A stretch of 64,000 bases of DNA. Origin: Methanolobus sediminis (GTDB lineage Archaea > Halobacteriota > Methanosarcinia > Methanosarcinales > Methanosarcinaceae). Numbering within the stretch: position 1 is the stretch's first letter; every line of letters starts with the position of its first letter. The notes beneath the pieces are model-generated. The model saw only the letters and a list, made by a program, of their open reading frames with translations, did no database searches and had not been told where the DNA came from. The position numbers were made by a program, and so were the translations under genes. The stretch lies in the NCBI RefSeq assembly GCF_031312595.1, contig NZ_CP133592.1, positions 868,001-932,000 on the forward strand, given 5' to 3'. Below, in pieces: positions 32,664 through 41,377 of the stretch.

Positions 32664-32992
32664 TGGTTGATATTGCAATATCCGTGGCGCTCTTCTTCCT
32701 TGCAGCATTGTTCGAAATTGGTGGAGGATACCTTGTTTGGTTGTGGCTACGTGAGAACAAGGGGTTGAGTGTTGGGCTTCTTGGAGGAGTTGTCCTTGCT
32801 ATCTATGGGGTCATTCCTACCCTTCAACCTGCACATTTCGGAAGGGTATATGCCGCTTACGGAGGGATATTCATCGTTTCATCCCTTATCTGGGGATTTG
32901 TAGTCGACAAAAAGAACCCTGACAGGTACGAAATAATTGGTGCATTGATAGCTCTTGTGGGGGTCTTTGTTATGTTCTACATACCAAGGTGA
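32660..32992 (+). CDS. YnfA/UPF0060-family small membrane protein, copy 2
   Basis: A 110-aa protein with four membrane helices and the same signatures as copy 1 ([57 protein letters not shown]). The tandem paralogues overlap by four bases and sit between two decayed copies of the RHH-like gene. Substrate unknown. Confidence 0.9.
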   Translation: MMVDIAISVALFFLAALFEIGGGYLVWLWLRENKGLSVGLLGGVVLAIYGVIPTLQPAHFGRVYAAYGGIFIVSSLIWGFVVDKKNPDRYEIIGALIALVGVFVMFYIPR

Positions 32993-32999
32993 GTGAAGC

Positions 33000-33057
33000 A
33001 GTTAGCTCAACCTGCCTCTTCCTTAGATTGTTCTGCATCTTTGAGTAATACTCCACA
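33000..33057 (-). pseudogene. Decayed copy B of the RHH-like gene at 34740
   Basis: The - strand encodes VEYYSKMQNNLRKRQVELT, matching AEYYSKMQNNLREKQVEETA of the intact gene. Only about 20 codons remain. It lies just after the second YnfA-like gene. Confidence 0.7.
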
Positions 33058-33163
33058 TGAAGAAGAATGCTGAAGTTGATAAAACTTTTACTTTGAATTC
33101 ACATGTATGGGAATGGTTGGAGATGTGTGAACGATAGTCCTTAAATGAGGAATTTTACAAATT

Positions 33164-33652
33164 CTAAATTTGATTCTCTTTTAACAGATTTATTTGATGG
33201 TATATGTGGCGAATCAATTCTTCAAACTTATTAATTTCGGATAGATAGTTCTCATACGTCTGAAGTTTAATTTTTTGTTCCTGAGTAGTTGCATTTTCTT
33301 TGTATGCCTCTATTAAGGGAGTTATTTTCGTCTTTGCAATGTTCAATTCAGTTTCAAATCCATTTCTGATTTGCGTAGCAAAAGCATCTATCAGGTTTTT
33401 TTCCATATACAAATATGTCTTGCGAGATCCTGGCTTGGATATCCTTTTTATGCTCCAAAATTGTTCTATATTTTTAACTTTAAGACTAATGGAAGCAAGA
33501 CTATATCCGGTTCTTTGTGCTAGTTCCTCCATACTTATTTCATTAGATTCAAAATTAAGTATCGATAGAATCTGTGCAGTGATATCATCGACTCCATATC
33601 CTTTAAAAATCTCATGACCAATGTCAATTATCTTTTCTTCAATATCACTCAT
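33164..33652 (-). CDS. GbsR/MarR-like transcriptional regulator
   Basis: A 162-aa winged-helix protein. The DNA-binding region shows the GbsR pattern KGYGVDDITAQILSILNFESNEISMEELAQRTGYSLASISLKVKNIEQFWSIKRISKPGSRKTYLYM, and a long C-terminal helical dimerisation region follows (ENYLSEINKFEELIRHIYHQINLL). GbsR-like proteins in archaea often control osmolyte or multidrug transport genes. Its neighbour upstream is an SMR transporter, so control of that gene is likely. ATG 33652 has GAGTGA upstream. Confidence 0.85.
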   Translation of the reverse strand: MSDIEEKIIDIGHEIFKGYGVDDITAQILSILNFESNEISMEELAQRTGYSLASISLKVKNIEQFWSIKRISKPGSRKTYLYMEKNLIDAFATQIRNGFETELNIAKTKITPLIEAYKENATTQEQKIKLQTYENYLSEINKFEELIRHIYHQINLLKENQI

Positions 33653-33701
33653 TTTTTTCACTCATGAATCAGATATTTTTATAAATATTGAAAACAAATA
33701 A

Positions 33702-34019
33702 TCAGGCTGATACCAGCTTTAATCCTCCAATACCTATGGCAATTAATCCAATAAAGAATATTCGTGTTACACTCATTGACTCATTGAAAAGGAATATCCC
33801 CAGTACTGTTGTTCCAATAATACCAATACCTGTCCAAACTGCATAAGCTGTTCCTACAGGCAATGTCCTTAAAGCTCTTTCCAATAGAGACATGCTTAAA
33901 ATCAAAGTAATAAACGTAAATGCCATTGGATAAAATCTTGTTAATCCATCACTGTATTTTAATCCGATTGCCCATCCGGTTTCAAATAATCCTGCAATTA
34001 TTAAATATATCCATTCCAT
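33702..34019 (-). CDS. SMR-family transporter (SugE/Gdx type)
   Basis: A 105-aa, four-helix small multidrug resistance protein. The membrane-embedded glutamate is in AGLFETGWAIGLKYSDG, the pattern of the SugE/Gdx branch (guanidinium or quaternary cation export), followed by LPVGTAYAVWTGIGIIGTTVLGIFLFNES. Function in pairs or as a homodimer. It forms a probable operon with the GbsR-like regulator 49 bases downstream. Confidence 0.9.
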   Translation of the reverse strand: MEWIYLIIAGLFETGWAIGLKYSDGLTRFYPMAFTFITLILSMSLLERALRTLPVGTAYAVWTGIGIIGTTVLGIFLFNESMSVTRIFFIGLIAIGIGGLKLVSA

Positions 34020-34141
34020 GTTTATCAGTTTCGCAGCTTTTAATAATTATTAAAACTTATTGAAGCATAATTAGTATAAAGATATTTTGGAAAGAGAAGT
34101 CATTTAGTTCATAGATAACAAAGAATGAGGTATTTAGTAAC

Positions 34142-34633
34142 ATGTTCAGAGAAATGCGTAGAAAAAAACAAGAATTATCTTTAGAGGATAGTGTAGCCAT
34201 ACTTAATAAGGCAACATCAGGTGTTTTTGCTGTATCAGGGGATAATGATTATCCATATGCTGTTCCGCTTAGTTTCGTATATGATAATTCCAGAATTTAT
34301 TTCCATTGTGCCAAAAACGGTCATAAGTTAGATGCGATTGCAAGAAACGAAAAAGTTTCCTTTTGCGTTATTGACTATGACAATGTTGTGCCGGAAAAAT
34401 ACACCACCTATTTTAGAAGTGTAATTGTATTCGGTAAAGCCCGTATTTTAGATAATCATGAGGAAAAAATGAAAGCCATTGAAAAACTGGCGGCAAAATA
34501 CTCACCTAATCATGAAGAAGGAAGGAGGAGAGAAATAGATGACCAATTCAAGCAATTGTGTCTTGTTGAAATTGAGATTGAACGCATGACAGGCAAAGAA
34601 GCCATTGAACTTGTCAGAATGAAGAAAAAATAA
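34142..34633 (+). CDS. Pyridoxamine-5'-phosphate oxidase-like flavoprotein (NimA type)
   Basis: A 163-aa FMN-binding split-barrel protein. It opens FREMRRKKQELSLEDSVAILNKATSGVFAVSGDNDYPYAVPLSFVYDN, the NimA/PNPOx-like pattern, with IYFHCAKNGHKLDAIARNEKVSF in the middle. Relatives reduce nitro compounds, but the activity is not predictable from sequence. It is divergent from the SMR gene and shares the 122-base promoter gap (34020-34141) with it. Confidence 0.88.
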   Translation: MFREMRRKKQELSLEDSVAILNKATSGVFAVSGDNDYPYAVPLSFVYDNSRIYFHCAKNGHKLDAIARNEKVSFCVIDYDNVVPEKYTTYFRSVIVFGKARILDNHEEKMKAIEKLAAKYSPNHEEGRRREIDDQFKQLCLVEIEIERMTGKEAIELVRMKKK

Positions 34634-34739
34634 CGATATAAGTTGTATAAGCACAAATCTCTTACTATTTTTTTAAGAGTTCCTTTTTTCTTGTTAACTA
34701 TCTCTCCTCTTAAAAGTGCGAAGCATCTAATGCGAACAT

Positions 34740-34946
34740 CTACACCAACTTCTTCAGTTTAAGTTTCTCTATCACAAGCTCAGCAGTCTCTTCAACCTGT
34801 TTCTCTCTTAGATTGTTCTGCATTTTTGAATAATACTCCGCAATAAAGTCCACTGCCTGGCTCTTGTTGCAGTCCTGCTCTTTCATTACCCTGTGAAGTA
34901 CTGCGGTCGTATTCTTGCTCACGGTTGCATAGAGTTTTGGTCTCAT
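34740..34946 (-). CDS. Small RHH-like protein (intact copy)
   Basis: A 68-aa protein directly downstream (two bases) of the large terminase gene. The N-terminal half (MRPKLYATVSKNTTAVLHRV then MKEQDCNKSQAVDFIAEYYS) fits a ribbon-helix-helix DNA-binding domain; the C-terminal half is a charged helix (MQNNLREKQVEETAELVIEK). It has two decayed relatives at 32099 and 33000, which makes it the reference copy for these duplications. Likely a viral regulator. Confidence 0.75.
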   Translation of the reverse strand: MRPKLYATVSKNTTAVLHRVMKEQDCNKSQAVDFIAEYYSKMQNNLREKQVEETAELVIEKLKLKKLV

Positions 34947-34948
34947 AA

Positions 34949-36274
34949 TTACCTCGGTCTTGTTTTGATAAGTGCTGACATGTTCAGTTTCTGTGGTCCG
35001 TACCTTGATTTACTAAGCTCCGACAAAGCCCATACAAGTGCATCCACTCTGTCCGGACTACTTCCTTCTCCCGGAACCCAGTCACACATCTGGTCCTCGA
35101 GAGCAGGGAAAGATCCCACGTGGTGCACTTTACCTTGCTCATACAGAGCACTGATAGGCTCGGCCCTGGTCTGCTTTCCCCTGCTGGCTCTTACTGATCT
35201 GTAGGAAACATTAGGATCGATTGTCCTGAGTGTATACTCCACGAGCTCACCACCGTTGTTCACTTCCCCGATGACTCTGTCTCCAGAATGCTTATAATAG
35301 GCTGCAATGATCTCTTGGGCCCACTTCTTCGGTGTTGCATGAATGGTATAGTCTCCCAGGACATAGTATTCTCCACGTTCATCCACAGCTGCAACAACTA
35401 TGCCGGTGTCTGCGGAAGTGTCGCTGGACGTGACCGCCGGGTCCACACCAACCACAATGCGTAGAAGATTGGGAACTTTGGATATTCTTGCATCCTCTAT
35501 CATCTTCCTGGTCCAGAGTGCATCCGGGTTGTCGTCCAAGATTTCTGCATTGAGTTCCTGTCTTCCCAGTCGTGTTCCTTCGTATCTGCTTATGATCACA
35601 TCGATGAAAGCTGGTGCCAGGTTGGACAGATTCTCGTAGGTGGATCCTCTTGTAACATGGGTGCTGGAATCGTTCAGGATGTTCTTGACTAGTGGAATTG
35701 GCCTGGGTGTTGTGGTGATAGCAGCTCTTGGATCATCTCCAAGTCTTAGGCCAAACTGCAGCATGTCCCAGGTTTTTTCCGGGTACTTCCAGGCTGCAAT
35801 CTCATCACACCAGGCAGTGTCGTGCTGGGGACCTCTCAACCTGTCCGGTTCCTCGGCACTGAAAAGCAAAGCAATCGCACCGTTGGGCCAGGTAAGCCTG
35901 CGTTTGGATGGCTCGTAGACCGGTCGGTTCCATGGAGGACAGACTGATAATATTCCAGATTCTCCTTCAACCATTGTATCCCTGGCATCTGCAGCAGTAG
36001 GAGCCACCAGAGCTATCCTGCGAGCCATGCCTGACTCTACCCTGTCCCGGATCCATTCACCCCCGCAGCGACTTTTCCCGAAACCTCTCCCTGCGAGCAA
36101 AAGCCAGTACCGCCAGTCACCTTCTGGAGCAAGTTGATTAGGCCGGGCCCAGAACTTCCAGTCATATTCCAGTTGCTGGATCTCGTCGTCGCTAAGATCA
36201 CTCAGGATCTTCTGCCACTCTGACTCTGGCAGCAATGCTATTGATTCTGCCATTGATCTTGTCTCGTGTTTCAT
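34949..36274 (-). CDS. terL: Terminase large subunit
   Basis: Packaging ATPase/nuclease of 441 aa. The Walker A motif is LLLAGRGFGKSRCGGEWIRD (about residues 60-75), Walker B is DTAWCDEIAAW, and the coupling motif region is ITTTPRPIPLVKNI. The C-terminal RNase H-like nuclease begins at IVVGVDPAVTSSDTSADTGIVVAAVDERG (D-x-D-type metal ligand) and includes EVNNGGELVEYTL and SPDRVDALVWALSE. ATG 36274 lies inside the small subunit gene, overlapping by 77 bases; ATG 36253 is a possible alternative. Confidence 0.95.
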   Translation of the reverse strand: MKHETRSMAESIALLPESEWQKILSDLSDDEIQQLEYDWKFWARPNQLAPEGDWRYWLLLAGRGFGKSRCGGEWIRDRVESGMARRIALVAPTAADARDTMVEGESGILSVCPPWNRPVYEPSKRRLTWPNGAIALLFSAEEPDRLRGPQHDTAWCDEIAAWKYPEKTWDMLQFGLRLGDDPRAAITTTPRPIPLVKNILNDSSTHVTRGSTYENLSNLAPAFIDVIISRYEGTRLGRQELNAEILDDNPDALWTRKMIEDARISKVPNLLRIVVGVDPAVTSSDTSADTGIVVAAVDERGEYYVLGDYTIHATPKKWAQEIIAAYYKHSGDRVIGEVNNGGELVEYTLRTIDPNVSYRSVRASRGKQTRAEPISALYEQGKVHHVGSFPALEDQMCDWVPGEGSSPDRVDALVWALSELSKSRYGPQKLNMSALIKTRPR

Positions 36275-36632
36275 CAATGTTTATCTCAACGTTGTTCTGA
36301 GTCATATTGATCTCAACTTCCCGCTTAGCAAACTCTGCAGGACAGCTGCGCTCGAGCCACCATGCTGCAGCCTGCCAGGAATGAGCAGCTGCCTTCTGGA
36401 TAATGGCAACGTTCCTGGCAACTGCCTCTGCCCTTGCCTTCTTGACGGCGTGGTAGAACTCGAAATACTGGCCGGATTTGGCAGTCTCTCCTTTCTTCAT
36501 CCAGTCGTAGTAGGTGACAGATGCAATCCCCACCGCATCACAGGCATGGATCACAGGAACCCCGGACTTGAGGAGTTTGATCAGCGGTTCGGATATGTCT
36601 ATCATCTTTATGCTTCCCTTTTTTCTTCCCAT
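36198..36632 (-). CDS. terS: Terminase small subunit
   Basis: A 144-aa protein with an N-terminal helix-turn-helix-like segment (LIKLLKSGVPVIHACDAVGIASVTYYDWMKKGE), a helical oligomerisation region (FYHAVKKARAEAVARNVAIIQKAAAHSWQAAAWWLERSCPAEFAKRE) and an acidic C-terminus. This is the layout of phage small terminases that recognise the packaging site. ATG 36632 has AGAGG seven bases upstream, inside the methyltransferase gene. Confidence 0.88.
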   Translation of the reverse strand: MGRKKGSIKMIDISEPLIKLLKSGVPVIHACDAVGIASVTYYDWMKKGETAKSGQYFEFYHAVKKARAEAVARNVAIIQKAAAHSWQAAAWWLERSCPAEFAKREVEINMTQNNVEINIDETRDKINGRINSIAARVRVAEDPE

Positions 36633-37837
36633 GTGAAATCCTCTCCATTTCGTTTCAGTTCACGGTTGCCGGTCAAGTTGACATATCTTTGAACGATGAC
36701 ATCGGCATACCGTGGATCGAGCTCACTGGTGTAGCATACGCGATTGAGTTGATGTGACGCAATTAGTGTCGTGCCAGAACCACCGAACAGGTCCAGTACA
36801 ATACCCTTCTGCCGGGAGGAGTTGCTGATGGCATTCGCGACAAGGGCCACTGGCTTTGTGGTTGGGTGAAGCTCAGAGGCAGAGGGTCTTTCGAATTCCC
36901 AGAGGTCGGATTGCTTCCTGTCCTCTACCTGGCACAGCCTTGGTGCACCGTCCTTCCAACCGTACCATATGGGTTCGTACTGGGTGTGGTAGTCCTTCCT
37001 AGAGAGGACAAGCCTGTCCTTGGCCCAGATTATCGTGCTGCTCCAGTGGTAGTTGTTTTCCTTCAGGGAAAGCATCATGTTCCCCCATTCCTGAGCCGAC
37101 ATCACTACATAGGTCGGACATCCGTCCTTTGAGAACTGGTTCATACAGCTGAAGCTTGCCATCATGAACTCTTTGAAGTCTTCAGTTGTCATGGCATCGT
37201 TCATTATGCTTCTCTGCTTCCAGGAAGGATGTTTTGTCGCTCCGTAGTTCACATTCCATGGCGGGTCTGTGAATACCATATCTGCTCTATTCTCCCCCAT
37301 GAGCTTGGCCACCTGGTCTGGGTCGGTGCTGTCCCCACAAAGTAAGCGGTGATTCCCCAGCTCCCAGATATCTCCTGGAACCGTCACAGCTTCCTCCGGA
37401 ACCTCCGGTGGTTCATCCTCTGTGACCTCGACAGGTGTTATCGATTCAAGCAGACCGTCCACATCGTCCAGCGTGTAACCGATTGCCTCGAAGTCGAAGT
37501 CAGGGATCTCCGCGATCTCCTGCAGCAGCTTTGCCAGGGTCTCGGTATCCGTCTCCGCCAGCTCGGCCAGCCTGTTATCGGCGATGACGTAGGCCACAGC
37601 CTTCTCGTATGGCAGGTCGAGGGTTATTACGGGAACCTCGGTAAAGCCCAGCTCAAGGGCAGCCTGAAGCCTTGCGTGACCGGCTACGACCATCTTGTCG
37701 GCTGTGATGAGGATAGGGTTCGTCCATCCAAACTCAGAAAGTGACTTTTTAAGTGCTGACATCTGATTCTCAGGATGTCGTTTCGGGTTGTCGGCAAAAG
37801 GCTTCAATTCACCAACGGGAATAGTAATGACTTGCAT
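36608..37837 (-). CDS. ParB-like nuclease domain fused to DNA methyltransferase
   Basis: A 409-aa fusion common in archaeal and bacterial viruses. Residues 1-130 are a ParB/Srx-like domain (VGELKPFADNPKRHPENQM, VVAGHARLQAALELG). Residues about 150-400 are an N6-adenine/N4-cytosine methyltransferase of the beta class: catalytic DPPW at 191-194, followed later by the AdoMet motif LDLFGGSGTT. Target sequence is unknown. Its place ahead of the terminases suggests DNA marking for packaging or protection from host restriction. Confidence 0.92.
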   Translation of the reverse strand: MQVITIPVGELKPFADNPKRHPENQMSALKKSLSEFGWTNPILITADKMVVAGHARLQAALELGFTEVPVITLDLPYEKAVAYVIADNRLAELAETDTETLAKLLQEIAEIPDFDFEAIGYTLDDVDGLLESITPVEVTEDEPPEVPEEAVTVPGDIWELGNHRLLCGDSTDPDQVAKLMGENRADMVFTDPPWNVNYGATKHPSWKQRSIMNDAMTTEDFKEFMMASFSCMNQFSKDGCPTYVVMSAQEWGNMMLSLKENNYHWSSTIIWAKDRLVLSRKDYHTQYEPIWYGWKDGAPRLCQVEDRKQSDLWEFERPSASELHPTTKPVALVANAISNSSRQKGIVLDLFGGSGTTLIASHQLNRVCYTSELDPRYADVIVQRYVNLTGNRELKRNGEDFTWEEKREA

Positions 37838-37868
37838 TTTTCGTACCTTTTTTGAATGTTAGATATAT

Positions 37869-38045
37869 CTATCTTTTTTTGTCTGTTTTTTCTGCCACAG
37901 GTATCCTGGACAGCTTGATCTTCTTTCCCATGACCACTTTCATAACCTCACCACATTTGGGGCAGGTGACCTCATCAACCGGTTCTGTGATGAAGATCCT
38001 CCCTTTGCAGTTGATGCATAAACGGGATACTGGAGTGAATGTCAT
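37869..38045 (-). CDS. Small zinc-ribbon protein (58 aa)
   Basis: A 58-aa protein from ATG 38045 (ATGA overlap with the primase stop) to TAG 37869. Zinc ligands are LCINC and VTCPKC, with a basic C-terminal tail (KKIKLSRIPVAEKTDKKR). Coupled to the helicase-primase gene, it may assist nucleic acid binding. No named family. Confidence 0.72.
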   Translation of the reverse strand: MTFTPVSRLCINCKGRIFITEPVDEVTCPKCGEVMKVVMGKKIKLSRIPVAEKTDKKR

Positions 38046-40942
38046 TGTGCCTCCTTACAATCGAATCTATCGCAGTTCTCACAGTTCATGTACTTAGGAC
38101 ATCTTTCAAGCAAGGTCTCCCTGGGCCAGACATTGAACTCTCTTTCGATAATCTTGGTGACGTGATACTCTGTTTTTCCATGATCGAAATCTGCTTGACC
38201 TTTGAACAGATCGATGAGCTGTTCCCTGTCTGTCATGCCAAAATTGTAGAACTCCCGAACTATGGCCACTCGCATCTTATTGCCCTGATCACCGGACAGG
38301 TCCTTTTCAAGTGCTGCCAGGATGCATGGCCTTACTCCGTTGAGCTTTACGTTAACAGGTTTCACTGACCTGCTTCTGTTCTTTCGTGTCTTTGGGATCT
38401 CAATATCTGAAATGTCATAGACAGCAATGTCCATGGTCTCACCTTCCCATCCATGAATAGAGGAGAATACGTTGTGTTTTCTGTGCAATGCAAAAGGCAA
38501 CTTCACAAGGTTGCCATACTGATTATTTCTGTTCCAGGTCCTTTGTTTGGGATTCACCTCTCCATCGAAACCTGCCTCCTTGGCAATTGCATTGGCAAAG
38601 TAGTAGGCCTTCTCAACCTCCACCTCTTTTATGAATAACCATACATGGTACGAGTGAGGAGAACCAGACGATTCTACCAGGTATTTTAGCTGCATACGGT
38701 CCAGGAAGGATGTCAGGTTCTGCAGGTCGTCCTCGGCCTTTATCTCCTTTTGAATTACGTCCTCTTCTGTATCATCCTTTTTCCTGTGGGCATCAACATC
38801 GAAACATATCCACTTACAAGTTCCTTCCTTGCTCGTGGAATAAGCACCGATGGTGATCTTGCCTGCAATATGATTCTCGATTATCTTGTCAGTTATTGGA
38901 ACAGCGACCCGGAAGTATTGTGTTCCGTTAACATTCTGTTCTGCAAAGGTATCGAAGCGGTTGATAAGATGGTTCTTTATCAACTCGGACTTCGAACAGT
39001 CTAAAACCAGTCCAACTTTTTGCCATAAACCCCCTATAATATAATTAATAGGGGCTTTTTGGCAAGATTCTGGATTCAATTTTAAGGTTACAGAAGATTT
39101 TTTAAAAGGTTTATGCTTTTTTGCTGTTTCCAGCATTTTCTCAAAGCTCCTACACAATATGATCTTTGGAAATGTAATCGCATTTCTATCTGCCACTACC
39201 TTGACCTTTTTCTTTTGTCCGTTCTTACTTGGTCTTATCTCAACCGTTCTTCCAAACCCCCATGTGACAACGTTCGCACATTGTTCAGCACTGCAGCCAA
39301 GGGCAAACACCAGACTCGGAACCTTGCCTGCAGGATCTTTGACCCGGGACCACGCCTGCCAGGTATCACAGTGCATGGCCTCCTCTCGCAGGATAAGGGA
39401 CTCTTCCTTTGTTTTGCATATCGCGTCAAAGGAATTGCTCGGCTTATCAGCCACACCTACAGCGATCATTACCCTGGCATCGGATGAAACACCCATCATT
39501 TCAGGAGCCTTGTAATATGTCACCTCGTGTGGATGTCCGAAAGCCTCCAGCTCTTTCATAAGCTCCATAGCCTCGGCTATGCTCAGTGTAATGATGGTGC
39601 AGTCTTCATCCCCGTACAGAGCAAGCAGGGTGCTTATCCTGTCCAATATCTCGTGTTTCTTGTTGTACCGGGAGTTCCTGCCGATAGACCCATACTTCTT
39701 CGAATCCGCAAGGATAAGCATCTTCGAGTTGGTTTCCATGGGGTCCCCACCCGTTCCGAAGGTGATGTCATGTGGACGTGCCTTACCCATGAAATACTGG
39801 TCATAATCATGACTGCAAATAGTGGCCGACGTTAACAGTGTGCGTTTGGCTTTGTTCTGGATGCTCATGATAAAGGACCTGAGCATGTCAGTGAACAGCC
39901 GATCCACCGCGACCATCATTATCTTGATGGCTCCCCGGTCACGTATTCCATGTATCACCACCTGTTCGCTCATGACGATGTTCATCACCTTGTACAGGTC
40001 AAGCACGTCGAGCATGGACAGATCATAATCTTTCCTGGTGATGGTAAGCTTGATTATGTCGCTATACACTGCCATGATGAACTTTGTGCTGTTCTCGCCA
40101 CCCATGTCACAATAGCAGTTCTTCAAGGTCTTGCTCAGCTTGTGCCGGTAATAGTTGTCATCTGCAGCATTGTTGTACGTCTGCATCACAGCATTCTGAA
40201 CATCTGCCTCTCCCATCAGCATACCAAAAGCAACGACCGTCTTGCGGATATGCTCAAAGTCCTCCATGAGTGGAAGATACCGGGCAGTGTCCAGCCATTT
40301 TCCTTCCTTTCTGGAATCGTTGTAGATGGTCATTCCCGTAGACCTGCCGTACTGGATCTCATGGACCTCATCGAAAACAGCGTTGTGAATACGGAATATG
40401 TTCCGCAGTACCTGCTCAGCTGTGGTATTAGGCCTGCTGCTGGATGCCATCATCAGGGCTACAAGCTTCTGATAAGTCAGTGCGATACCATCACAGGACA
40501 TGTGCTCGTGGAGTATCTGCGTGACAGGACAGGAGTAGTAGTTCTCGCATTCCGGACAACTCTCAGCAACAGGCAGTATCGGTAACTTGTTAAGATCAGG
40601 ATATTGCTCGCAGAGCTCCTGGTTCTTCAGACAGGCGTGGTTGGAGGGTATCCGAATAACATTGCATGTATCCCGGTCAGAGTATTTGATGGAATCCTCT
40701 GTAACGGTCTTATCGGCAATCTTATTAGTCGGGACAACGACTAGAAAACGTTCCTCCCGATTCAGAGATTCGGCTACCAACGCTGTCGTACAACCGGCAC
40801 GAGTGGTCTTATGCACCAGATACGATCCTTCCTGATATGCGTTCAGCAGATTGTATGCTGTTGCGATGCGCTTGTCCTGATTTGTGCGAGGAACGACAAG
40901 AGGGGTCTGGAACGGTGATGTCCGGGTGGTGCTTGACATCAT
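38042..40942 (-). CDS. Helicase-primase fusion protein
   Basis: A 966-aa replication protein. The N-terminal half looks like a helicase: a degenerate Walker A (HKTTRAGCTTALVAES, about residue 45), a DEVH box in AVFDEVHEIQYG (about 192), cysteines CPECENYYSCPV (about 125) possibly binding an Fe-S cluster as in XPD-type helicases, and LLTSATICSHDY. The C-terminal part is an AEP-type primase: WICFDVDAHRKKD (about 710) and SGSPHSYHVWLF (about 762), followed by PFALHRK. The end (RCPKYMNCENCDRFDCK) is a zinc motif. The order helicase-then-primase is less usual. It probably initiates or primes viral replication. Confidence 0.85.
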   Translation of the reverse strand: MMSSTTRTSPFQTPLVVPRTNQDKRIATAYNLLNAYQEGSYLVHKTTRAGCTTALVAESLNREERFLVVVPTNKIADKTVTEDSIKYSDRDTCNVIRIPSNHACLKNQELCEQYPDLNKLPILPVAESCPECENYYSCPVTQILHEHMSCDGIALTYQKLVALMMASSSRPNTTAEQVLRNIFRIHNAVFDEVHEIQYGRSTGMTIYNDSRKEGKWLDTARYLPLMEDFEHIRKTVVAFGMLMGEADVQNAVMQTYNNAADDNYYRHKLSKTLKNCYCDMGGENSTKFIMAVYSDIIKLTITRKDYDLSMLDVLDLYKVMNIVMSEQVVIHGIRDRGAIKIMMVAVDRLFTDMLRSFIMSIQNKAKRTLLTSATICSHDYDQYFMGKARPHDITFGTGGDPMETNSKMLILADSKKYGSIGRNSRYNKKHEILDRISTLLALYGDEDCTIITLSIAEAMELMKELEAFGHPHEVTYYKAPEMMGVSSDARVMIAVGVADKPSNSFDAICKTKEESLILREEAMHCDTWQAWSRVKDPAGKVPSLVFALGCSAEQCANVVTWGFGRTVEIRPSKNGQKKKVKVVADRNAITFPKIILCRSFEKMLETAKKHKPFKKSSVTLKLNPESCQKAPINYIIGGLWQKVGLVLDCSKSELIKNHLINRFDTFAEQNVNGTQYFRVAVPITDKIIENHIAGKITIGAYSTSKEGTCKWICFDVDAHRKKDDTEEDVIQKEIKAEDDLQNLTSFLDRMQLKYLVESSGSPHSYHVWLFIKEVEVEKAYYFANAIAKEAGFDGEVNPKQRTWNRNNQYGNLVKLPFALHRKHNVFSSIHGWEGETMDIAVYDISDIEIPKTRKNRSRSVKPVNVKLNGVRPCILAALEKDLSGDQGNKMRVAIVREFYNFGMTDREQLIDLFKGQADFDHGKTEYHVTKIIEREFNVWPRETLLERCPKYMNCENCDRFDCKEAQ

Positions 40943-40984
40943 GTTCTGCCCCCTTGCAATCGTTTACGTTTTATTGATATCACC

Positions 40985-41377
40985 TCACCGGTGGGGAATA
41001 AACTCACCGTTCACGAGATAATTTCTAACTGCCTGTGCTACCTTATTGTAGCGGATTGCATTGTCACCATCCTTCGGTGCTTCAAGGATATGGAATGCAA
41101 AACCTTCACTGTTGTCAACCTTGAACGCTTGAAGGACCGTAACCTTCCTGTCGTCGGTTTCTTTGAACATCTTCCTGAAACGATGTGTCTTCTTGCAGAA
41201 GGCGACAGCTGGCAGGAATCCAAGTAACTCAAATCCAGCATTTGCATTTGTTCCTGGTTTGTACAAATTATATTCCACGAATCTGAACACATCCGGATGG
41301 CCGTACAAGACAGCCCACCCTGTTTTCAGTTTATCAAGTGCAACATCTTCTATCTGATCAGTACCTAACAGGATCAT
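40985..41377 (-). CDS. Unknown early viral protein (130 aa)
   Basis: A soluble 130-aa protein without recognised domain, starting MILLGTDQIEDVALDKLKTG. It is encoded between the RadB-like ATPase (ATGA overlap) and the helicase-primase, so a role in replication or recombination, perhaps ssDNA binding, can be suspected from context only. Confidence 0.6.
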   Translation of the reverse strand: MILLGTDQIEDVALDKLKTGWAVLYGHPDVFRFVEYNLYKPGTNANAGFELLGFLPAVAFCKKTHRFRKMFKETDDRKVTVLQAFKVDNSEGFAFHILEAPKDGDNAIRYNKVAQAVRNYLVNGEFIPHR

